From Paludibacteraceae bacterium (GTDB taxonomy: Bacteria > Bacteroidota > Bacteroidia > Bacteroidales > Paludibacteraceae): DNA of 5,951 bases. The notes beneath the pieces are model-generated. The model was not told the DNA's origin. It ran no database searches and saw only the letters and a list, made by a program, of their open reading frames with translations. A program made the position numbers and the translations under genes. Location: NCBI GenBank assembly GCA_947471245.1, contig CANIXM010000132.1, forward strand, positions 1 through 5,951, in the 5' to 3' direction. This document shows positions 1 through 5,116 of this stretch, in pieces; positions within the stretch are counted from its first letter, which is position 1; each line of letters begins with the position of its first letter.

Positions 1-596
1 AAAAGCTGACAGAGTTCGTGAGAAATGAATATGCTACAAAGCGTATTTATCCTCCAGCTTCACTTATTTTTCAGGCTTTTGATCAATGTCCAATAGACCA
101 AGTAAAAGTGGTCATTATTGGTCAAGACCCCTATCACGGTGATGGACAAGCGCATGGACTATGCTTCTCCGTAAATGATGGTGTGGCATTTCCACCTTCG
201 TTATTGAATATATTTAAGGAAATAGAGCGTGACTTTGGACAACCAATCCCCCTAAGTGGCAACCTTACACGCTGGGCAGCACAAGGCGTATTACTACTCA
301 ATGCTACGCTCACTGTTCAAGCTCACACAGCGGGATCGCACCAAGGAAAAGGCTGGGAAACATTCACCGATGCTGTAATCCATGAATTATCAACACAACG
401 TGAGAATGTCGTATTTCTCCTCTGGGGATCCTACGCCCAAAAGAAAGGTGCTCTTATAGACCCCAATCGCCACCACATCCTAAAATCGGTACACCCCTCT
501 CCCCTATCCGCCTACCGTGGATTTATTGGCAACAATCATTTTTCGTTAGCAAATAAATACCTGCGTGAAAAAGGATTGGATGAGATAGTGTGGTAA
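1..596 (+). CDS. ung: Uracil-DNA glycosylase, family 1 (5' end outside window)
   Basis: This enzyme removes uracil from DNA by cutting the N-glycosidic bond, the first step of base excision repair in the cytoplasm. The reading frame is open to the left edge (first full codon at base 3, K-L-T-E-F-V-R-N-E-Y), so the GTG at 18 is an internal Val and the true start lies outside. About 197 residues are present; compared with the usual length of about 220, some 25 are missing. Counting that Val as residue 1, the water-activating motif GQDPYHG is at 35-41 (catalytic Asp37). FSV is at 50-52, PPSLLN at 59-64, the uracil-binding Asn of GVLLLN at 95, and the DNA-intercalation motif HPSPLSA at 159-165 (catalytic His159). 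All diagnostic residues of family 1 are intact. The gene ends with TGG-TAA, and no hairpin with a T-run follows it. It converges on the minus-strand genes and shares no evident function with them. Confidence 0.97.
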   Translation, partial: KLTEFVRNEYATKRIYPPASLIFQAFDQCPIDQVKVVIIGQDPYHGDGQAHGLCFSVNDGVAFPPSLLNIFKEIERDFGQPIPLSGNLTRWAAQGVLLLNATLTVQAHTAGSHQGKGWETFTDAVIHELSTQRENVVFLLWGSYAQKKGALIDPNRHHILKSVHPSPLSAYRGFIGNNHFSLANKYLREKGLDEIVW

Positions 597-721
597 AAAT
601 CATCTCTATAACACCATAGTAGTGTATCCGACAATTGAATCATAATTAAACCACATGGGACACATCAAGCTAATTATTAAAAACAAAGGACACATAGTTT
701 TCCTTAACTAATAAACTTAAT
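597..721. other. Intergenic spacer with repeated GGACACAT
   Basis: This is the AT-rich spacer after ung. The octamer GGACACAT occurs twice in the same orientation at 658-665 and 688-695, 30 bp apart. An imperfect inverted copy, TGTATCC, lies at 623-629 (one mismatch to TGTGTCC). Repeated boxes of this sort occur at the ends of some insertion sequences, so a decayed element is possible, but no transposase fragment or target duplication is visible. A weak ACAC/GTGT hairpin at about 611-625 has no T-run and is not a convincing terminator. Confidence 0.3.
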
Positions 722-796
722 ATGTTCAAAGTGCTATATAGAATTCTTATGTGGCTTTTGTGGTTAATAATTTCGCCTTTGGTTTTACCCATCTAA
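722..796 (+). CDS. Possible 24-residue hydrophobic microprotein
   Basis: An ATG at 722 opens a 24-codon frame ending in TAA (794-796). The predicted peptide begins MFKVLYR and continues with an almost entirely hydrophobic stretch, ILMWLLWLIISPLVLPI. That gives a basic N-terminus plus one membrane-spanning segment, the usual pattern of bacterial single-span microproteins (CydX/KdpF-like accessory subunits or type I toxins). I recognise no specific family. The sequence before the ATG is AT-rich (AAACTTAAT) with no Shine-Dalgarno, as is normal in Bacteroidota. Its stop codon overlaps the stop codon of the convergent minus-strand gene (793-795). No clear TAnnTTTG promoter precedes it. A frame this short can easily occur by chance, so the gene is uncertain; the charge and hydrophobicity pattern is the only argument for it. 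Confidence 0.25.
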   Translation: MFKVLYRILMWLLWLIISPLVLPI

Positions 797-835
797 TTCG
801 TTATAGAATCTTTTTTTTTCAAAGCCAACCAAAGG
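776..835 (-). terminator. Inverted repeat across the 3' end of the barrel gene, possible terminator
   Basis: Perfect 9-bp arms CCTTTGGTT (776-784) and AACCAAAGG (827-835) flank a 42-bp loop that contains the stop codon of the minus-strand gene. In the minus-strand transcript the arms could pair after the stop codon has been transcribed. The long loop and the lack of a T-run after the second arm argue against a standard intrinsic terminator. A competing 7-bp pairing is possible (AAAGCCA at 821-827 with TGGCTTT at 752-758), and the two cannot nest. Confidence 0.25.
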
Positions 836-1461
836 TTTTTAATATTAATGGTGAAAGTGGCTTTGGCATATTGTCGATTTAATTGATTTGAATCATCAAG
901 GAAAATAAATCGATGTCCATAACCAATCTTGGCTCTGAGCCAAGTATTAAAATCGTAGTTGAGGTTTAGCCCTAGTTCAAAAGGAATGAAGTTAACTTTT
1001 CCTTTATTCATAAATTCGTTATCGGGTGGACCAATAATTTGGAAATAATTAAATCCATATCCTGTCTGAACGTAAGTAGTAAGACTAAACTTTTGCAAAC
1101 GAAAGAAATCAAACTCATGTCCCACCGTCAAAAATGCCAAATGGTTGATGGTGCTAATGCGTGATCGCCTAGATTGATGAACAACGGCAAAGGGTGTCCC
1201 ACTGATGCCGATTTTAAACTTCATCTTGCCTCCAAATCCCACACCTGTATAAACTCCGTTGATAATAGCAAATTCATCGTTGATATGGGTATATCTATTG
1301 TCAAGACCGTAGATAATTTCAGCCTTTTCATGCAGTGTGTGTATGGGATGATATAGGGTCTGAGCTGAAAATTTAACAGTCATCAGGCTAAATACAACAA
1401 TGAAAAACTTCACAATTGCATTTTGTTCAAGTGATAGAATGGCAAAATTAGAAGGCTTCAT
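793..1461 (-). CDS. Secreted, putative outer-membrane beta-barrel protein
   Basis: I do not recognise a specific family. The 222-residue product has a hydrophobic secretion signal at about residues 17-33 (core FFIVVFSL, then VKFSAQ with likely cleavage before or near Gln34). The rest alternates polar and hydrophobic/aromatic residues in strand-like segments rich in Gly, Tyr and Phe (GVYTGVGFGGKMKFKIGISG at 69-88, VQTGYGFNYFQIIG at 131-144, FIPFELGLNLNYDF at 158-171, WLRAKIGYGHRFIFL at 174-188, YAKATFTINIKNLWL at 198-212). That fits a small 8-10-stranded outer-membrane barrel. The last strand is followed by a basic tail (KKKDSITN), whereas barrels usually end with an aromatic residue. The annotated ATG puts 16 residues ahead of the signal; an in-frame GTG at 1411-1413 (residue 17) would give a more typical signal peptide (VKFFIVVFSLMTVKFSAQ) and may be the real start. 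It lies 108 bp downstream of the co-oriented TPR gene; no clear promoter of its own is seen. Confidence 0.6.
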   Translation of the reverse strand: MKPSNFAILSLEQNAIVKFFIVVFSLMTVKFSAQTLYHPIHTLHEKAEIIYGLDNRYTHINDEFAIINGVYTGVGFGGKMKFKIGISGTPFAVVHQSRRSRISTINHLAFLTVGHEFDFFRLQKFSLTTYVQTGYGFNYFQIIGPPDNEFMNKGKVNFIPFELGLNLNYDFNTWLRAKIGYGHRFIFLDDSNQLNRQYAKATFTINIKNLWLALKKKDSITN

Positions 1462-1569
1462 ACTTAAATAGTACTTAGATTTTATGACAAGGTTGATTTT
1501 CTGGTAAATATTGACATAAAATTCAACGATACTCCTTTTTACACGTTCTCTGTTGATTATTGCCTACAT

Positions 1570-3771
1570 TCAGTCACTCAATGCATCTAGCATCAGGGGT
1601 ATCTCACTGTCCATTATCCCAATAAACGAAAGTATTTCTGCATCAGCGTTGAATTGTTGCAAAAAAACGTCCATTTTACCACCATTCAATGCTTTATTTT
1701 GACGATAAAAGTCCACTGCATGCTTCATTCTTTTTTGACTCCATGCCACATGAGCGGCATGCATATAGTCAGTGGCATTGGGTTCACTGGTGAGAACTTT
1801 GCCTAAATAGTAGTCAGCTTTAGCCATGTTTCCAGCCAGTAAGGCACACCTGATAATGGGTCGCCAAGCTTTGACTTCCTCTCCAAATTCGGCCTCTAGC
1901 TGAAAGTATATTTTCAACGCTTCTTCATTTCTTCCAAGCTGTGCCAAGCAACTTGCCATTTGAAACAAAACACCCTTTTGGTTAGGTTTTAAGTAGTTGG
2001 CGTGCTGATAGTTTTCAAGGGCTTGTTGGTAATTACCCAGTTGTTTGGAGCAATATCCCATTTTTTTCACCGTCCAAAAATCATCAGGTGCTATCATTTC
2101 AGCACGTTGATAGGTTTCCAGAGCTAATTTCATATCGCCAATTTGCTGATAAGCATATCCGAGCTTTTGCATCAGAGCGGCATCAAGCTTTGAGGACTTA
2201 TGGACGCGAAGCATCAATTCAATGGATGCAGCAAAATGCCCTTTAATAAAGTAATAATCTGCTACACTGGAAATTAAATCTTTCTTAATAGCCATTAATT
2301 CAAACAAGTGCGAATGGTGCAAACTTAATGAATAATCAAACACATTATCAAAGTCTGATTTATGAGGAAAGAGATTAAAAAATCTGTATAAATCTTGAAT
2401 GTATTGTTTAGAGATGTTTTTTTCGACCACATCAGGAGTCAATAATGCTTCTTCTTTATTGATTTCATCCAATTGCTCAGCCTCAGAGGTGAAATTATTC
2501 AATAGATTTGTACTTGCCGTTTCTGGCATTTGAAGAATTGTAAAGCAAAAAGAGTATTTGTCCGAATTGCACATTTGCTTATTATTCACAAATGCAGATA
2601 TCAGTGAGCTATTCCCCGATTTCACCAGTTGAGAAATGGCAGAATGATTGGAGTCAAAGGGCATGAACCAATTTGAAAATTCCCTAAAGAACGGAAAGTT
2701 TTTCAGCATTGCAAAAGTACTCATGTACACATCTGCACCCTCTTGTTGTAGATCGGTGAGCTCCTTGAGTGTGTTCTTTAGCCCACTTTTTTCAAGCATT
2801 TCTTCCCATGCCATGTTTTCATCCTCCCCTTCATCATGAGCCATATTACTATCTGATTTCAATTTATCTGATAGAAAAGGACTTATTTTCATCATCTCAG
2901 GAAGAATCTCTTCTTTCATTCGTTTTGAAAGATTTTCTGTTTCGGCAGTGGCAATGATTTGGATGATGATCTGCTGAAGGTTTCTCACTATAGTCTGATC
3001 GTCACAGATCAAAGTCAAACGATTTTTTAGAGTTGCAAAAAATGGCAGAAAATCATTGTATTTGGCAAGTACAAAAACCAGCCCCACCAAGGCACGTTGT
3101 TTCACCTCTGTATCATGTGACACCACTGCATCTAACAGTAAGTTCAACTTCTTTTCATCAAACATTCGGCACAAATTGAGGGTGAGTGCAGATATGATGA
3201 GTAATTTTTCAACTTTACCAGGGTAATCTGAACTTAAAATTTCATTGTGTAGTTTTTGTTCCGAATCATTCAACTTTGATGACAAAAAGAAAACACCAAA
3301 AAGTTCGGGTAAAATCGATTCAAAATTTGCCCTTATCCTTCTTAATTCTATCTGATGATTGTCAGCTGAAGACTTTAGCAGGCTGGACTGATTGTGAAAG
3401 TATAACAGAGCATTGAATAGTTCGGTGCAGCTTTTGTAGCGTTTGGTATGGTTGAAAAAACGTTTGGTGGTGTATTGATAATCGGATGAGTTTTGGGTAA
3501 AAACCTCCTCCTTCAATTCGGCATTAAGCACAAACAGTTTTGAGGCAATGGAGTTATAGACTTCTACACGGTTTGGGTCTTCAGTACCTAAGATATAATA
3601 CTGTAATAGTAAATTGTAGTGTTGGTTCAATTCTTCCAGTTTATCAGCATAGATGAGCAATTGCGATTCAGTAACAATCAGCGACGCCATTTCTATAGCT
3701 CTTTTAAGCTGTTTGTCCAACAAATGCTGATTCACAGCGTTGGAAGCGACAAAAATTTGATCTAGATTCAT
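1570..3771 (-). CDS. Large TPR / helical-repeat protein of unknown function
   Basis: The 733-residue protein has no signal peptide or membrane segment, so it is probably cytoplasmic. Residues 1-300 are almost wholly helical; part (about 205-275, e.g. DAVVSHDTEVKQRALVGLVFVLAKY) resembles HEAT-type helices. A Met/acid-rich linker (about 308-326, AHDEGEDENMAWEEMLE) leads to an aromatic cluster at 346-372 (ADVYMSTFAMLKNFPFF, then NWFMPFD), which I recall as conserved in Bacteroidales TPR proteins of this kind. The C-terminal part has about six TPR-like units of about 34 residues: 499-530, 531-564, 565-598, 599-632, 633-666 and 667-699. The clearest are 531-564 (LGYAYQQIGDMKLALETYQRAEMIAPDD) and 565-598 (MGYCSKQLGNYQQALENYQHANYLKPNQ). 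TPRs bind partner proteins, so a scaffold role is likely, but no catalytic motif is seen and I assign no function. The ATG at 3769-3771 has no Shine-Dalgarno and opens directly into the helical region; no earlier start is evident. Confidence 0.88.
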   Translation of the reverse strand: MNLDQIFVASNAVNQHLLDKQLKRAIEMASLIVTESQLLIYADKLEELNQHYNLLLQYYILGTEDPNRVEVYNSIASKLFVLNAELKEEVFTQNSSDYQYTTKRFFNHTKRYKSCTELFNALLYFHNQSSLLKSSADNHQIELRRIRANFESILPELFGVFFLSSKLNDSEQKLHNEILSSDYPGKVEKLLIISALTLNLCRMFDEKKLNLLLDAVVSHDTEVKQRALVGLVFVLAKYNDFLPFFATLKNRLTLICDDQTIVRNLQQIIIQIIATAETENLSKRMKEEILPEMMKISPFLSDKLKSDSNMAHDEGEDENMAWEEMLEKSGLKNTLKELTDLQQEGADVYMSTFAMLKNFPFFREFSNWFMPFDSNHSAISQLVKSGNSSLISAFVNNKQMCNSDKYSFCFTILQMPETASTNLLNNFTSEAEQLDEINKEEALLTPDVVEKNISKQYIQDLYRFFNLFPHKSDFDNVFDYSLSLHHSHLFELMAIKKDLISSVADYYFIKGHFAASIELMLRVHKSSKLDAALMQKLGYAYQQIGDMKLALETYQRAEMIAPDDFWTVKKMGYCSKQLGNYQQALENYQHANYLKPNQKGVLFQMASCLAQLGRNEEALKIYFQLEAEFGEEVKAWRPIIRCALLAGNMAKADYYLGKVLTSEPNATDYMHAAHVAWSQKRMKHAVDFYRQNKALNGGKMDVFLQQFNADAEILSFIGIMDSEIPLMLDALSD

Positions 3772-4021
3772 TGGGGGTCTTAGGAGATGGATTGTTGCAA
3801 GGTCAATTTAAAAGTGCGGTAAATTAAAACACGAGCCCATTCTTGAGTAGTCGTTCGGTTCAATTAAGCTATTGGGTACAGTCTAACAATTGATAAATCG
3901 AGCTATTAGCAAGATAGAATATGCTATGATTATAACTTAATTTGTTTTCCAAAACTTAGTATCAAGTTTCAAGTTTCTGGCAGTTCACAAAATGGATGTC
4001 AAACTCTGTTTGTTCTCAAAA
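3772..4021. other. Intergenic region upstream of the TPR gene
   Basis: This stretch lies between the 5' end of the minus-strand TPR gene and the 3' end of the Crp/Fnr gene and should hold the TPR promoter. I see no full TAnnTTTG box on the minus strand; the closest is TAAATTGA (about 3804-3811), which is weak. Short repeats are present: tandem TCAAGTT copies at 3962-3975 and two AGCTATT copies at 3867-3873 and 3901-3907. No tRNA-like fold or convincing ORF was found. Confidence 0.4.
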
Positions 4022-4104
4022 AACACTTCTATCATTCTATAGTTCAACCCAAAAATACTTCTTCGTCAAATCTATTCTAAAACAAGTGTTCATTCTTATG
4101 ATAG
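4022..4104 (-). terminator. Possible terminator / structured 3' region of the Crp/Fnr gene
   Basis: Just past the minus-strand stop codon, two perfect 7-bp pairings are possible: AACACTT (4022-4028) with AAGTGTT (4084-4090), and CTATCAT (4029-4035) with ATGATAG (4098-4104). On the minus strand the last arm runs straight into TTTTTT (AAGTGTTTTTTG), as expected of an intrinsic terminator. The loops are long (over 50 nt), and the two pairings cross, so they are either alternatives or a pseudoknot-like fold. This is a weak call. Confidence 0.3.
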
Positions 4105-4111
4105 TTCTAAC
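4033..4111. repeat. Imperfect direct repeat at the 3' end of the Crp/Fnr gene
   Basis: CATTCT followed directly by ATAGTTC occurs at 4033-4045. The same two blocks, separated by four extra bases (TATG), recur at 4091-4107, where the second copy overlaps the stop codon of the minus-strand regulator (4107-4109). Both copies are followed by AAC after zero or one base. It looks like a small local duplication with an indel. Confidence 0.4.
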
Positions 4112-4808
4112 CTATTTTGCTGATTCTTTTCAGTCTTTCTTCGTCGATGATTTTCAATTTTCGACCATCCATTGCGATAACATGCTCATTTGCAAAATTT
4201 GACAGTGTTCGGATGGCATTGGAAGTTGTCATGTTGGATAAATTGGCCAAATCTTCTCGTGACAAATAAATACTAATGGTGGCTCCATCTTCTTCAAGTC
4301 CGTAGTTTTTCTTTAAAAACAGTAATGCTTCAGCCAGCCTACCACGAATGTGTTTTTGAGTAAGATTGACAGTACGAGCATCTGAGGCAGCAAGGTCGGT
4401 TGACAATTCTTCAAGAAATCGGTAACAAAAAGCATTGTTATGTCTTAATATTGACAGAAAAATATCCGCTTTTATCATATAAATAACCGAATCTTCAAAG
4501 GCAGAAACATTGGTGCTGTACACATCATTGGCAATGATACCTCTGTAGCTAAAATGTTCCCCTGGACGGAGCATTCTGATGATTTGGTTTCTTCCGCCGA
4601 CTCCTTCTTTCGTAACTTTCACCTTACCCATTGCCAATATCATCATGTGTGTAGGTCGTTCGCCCTCAATTTGAATCATCTCGTTTTTCTTGAAATGATG
4701 TACGGAGTAATTATTACGTACAAATTGCCTTTCGTCTGGCGTAAGAACATCCCAAACAGAGAAAACCTCATCAATAGGTTTGAGTTCTGAAATGTACTTT
4801 TTCGTCAT
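4107..4808 (-). CDS. Crp/Fnr-family transcriptional regulator
   Basis: The 233-residue protein has the Crp/Fnr layout. A cyclic-nucleotide-binding-type beta-roll spans about 20-120 (HHFKKNEMIQIEGERPTHMMILAMGKVKV, then MLRPGEHFSYRG), a long dimerisation helix about 120-145, and a C-terminal winged helix about 150-222. Its helix-turn-helix is SREDLANLSNMTTSNAIRTLSNF at 183-205, with recognition helix near 194-206. By my hand alignment the E. coli Crp residues that bind cAMP, Glu72 and Arg82, correspond to Tyr88 and Tyr97, so cAMP binding is unlikely. Only one Cys (128) is present, so it is not an Fe-S Fnr. The ligand and regulon are unknown. The gene is divergent from the lnb-like gene across a 308-bp spacer with a good promoter and palindromes, which suggests autoregulation and possible control of that neighbour. 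The ATG at 4806-4808 lies about 36 nt downstream of the predicted transcription start, with no Shine-Dalgarno. Confidence 0.93.
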   Translation of the reverse strand: MTKKYISELKPIDEVFSVWDVLTPDERQFVRNNYSVHHFKKNEMIQIEGERPTHMMILAMGKVKVTKEGVGGRNQIIRMLRPGEHFSYRGIIANDVYSTNVSAFEDSVIYMIKADIFLSILRHNNAFCYRFLEELSTDLAASDARTVNLTQKHIRGRLAEALLFLKKNYGLEEDGATISIYLSREDLANLSNMTTSNAIRTLSNFANEHVIAMDGRKLKIIDEERLKRISKIG

Positions 4809-4831
4809 AGCTGATTATGGAAATATGTTTG

Positions 4832-4844
4832 AAAACAATGTTTT
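4832..4844. promoter_or_regulatory. 6-1-6 palindrome AAAACAATGTTTT, candidate operator
   Basis: The arms AAAACA and TGTTTT form a perfect inverted repeat around one central base. It sits directly downstream of the regulator's predicted -7 box, at about +1 to +13 of its transcript, a position where a bound repressor would block transcription. The minus-strand reading contains AAAACATT, which recurs at 4915-4922 and 4956-4949. Autoregulation is an inference. Confidence 0.35.
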
Positions 4845-4850
4845 ATAGCA

Positions 4851-4879
4851 CAAATTTAGTAATTAAAATGAAAATCCAA
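4851..4879 (-). promoter_or_regulatory. Bacteroidota-type promoter of the Crp/Fnr gene
   Basis: Read on the minus strand, TAAATTTG (4858 to 4851) matches the Bacteroidota -7 consensus TAnnTTTG exactly. A TTG (4879 to 4877) lies 18 bp upstream, within the usual spacing for the -33 element. The predicted start of transcription is near 4845, giving a leader of about 36 nt. Confidence 0.5.
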
Positions 4880-4914
4880 TAATCAAGTTTAAAAAAAACA
4901 TCATTTATTCAATT

Positions 4915-4956
4915 AAAACATTGGATTTAATAATTATTTGGATTTCGAAATGTTTT
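4915..4956. repeat. AAAACATT/AATGTTTT inverted repeat with internal TTGGATTT direct repeat
   Basis: Perfect 8-bp inverted arms AAAACATT (4915-4922) and AATGTTTT (4949-4956) flank a 26-bp centre. TTGGATTT occurs twice within it (4921-4928 and 4938-4945), 17 bp apart. The structure lies in the divergent spacer upstream of the regulator's promoter and about 60 bp upstream of the lnb-like -7 box. It could be paired regulator-binding sites; the high AT content raises the chance of coincidence. Confidence 0.35.
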
Positions 4957-4988
4957 TTATCATATTGATTTCTTGTCTGCTGTCAGAT

Positions 4989-5004
4989 TATTAACTCGTT
5001 AATA
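4989..5004. promoter_or_regulatory. 16-bp palindrome at the lnb-like promoter, candidate operator
   Basis: TATTAAC and GTTAATA are perfect 7-bp arms around a 2-bp spacer (TC). The palindrome ends 13 bp upstream of the TATTTTTG -7 box and so covers the -33 position. No TTG is present there. A bound factor could act as an activator replacing the missing -33 contact or as a repressor; the sequence does not say which. Confidence 0.4.
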
Positions 5005-5017
5005 TAAAAGATTTTCT

Positions 5018-5025
5018 TATTTTTG
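5018..5025 (+). promoter_or_regulatory. Candidate -7 box of the lnb-like gene
   Basis: TATTTTTG matches the Bacteroidota -7 consensus TAnnTTTG. No TTG -33 element lies at the expected distance; a palindrome (4989-5004) occupies that place instead. Transcription would start near 5032, leaving a leader of about 85 nt before the ATG. Confidence 0.45.
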
Positions 5026-5116
5026 TAGGGTCAAAGTTGTTGCGAATATTCAAATTATATGATTGGATAGCAAACTTACGACATTCAAGATTTCACACTA
5101 CTTAATTTTCATATCA

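Noticed and set aside
18..596. GTG at 18 as the start of ung
   Set aside because: The frame continues upstream to the window edge with family-like residues (F-V-R-N-E-Y precedes IYPP), so this is an internal Val and the gene is simply truncated by the window.
601..630. Terminator hairpin after ung
   Set aside because: Only a 4-bp ACAC/GTGT stem without a following T-run.
1174..1356. 60-codon + strand frame
   Set aside because: It lies wholly antisense inside the barrel gene and has no recognisable domain or promoter.
2648..2957. Two + strand frames of about 62 codons
   Set aside because: Both are antisense to the TPR gene, Ser/Phe-rich as expected from its complement, with no family features.
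3962..3975. Tandem TCAAGTT repeat
   Set aside because: Only two 7-bp units in AT-rich spacer; too short to call a functional repeat array.
3996..4202. 68-codon + strand frame
   Set aside because: Half of it is antisense to the Crp/Fnr gene, and the rest is AT-rich spacer; composition only.
4554..4790. 78-codon + strand frame
   Set aside because: It is entirely antisense to the well-supported Crp/Fnr coding region.
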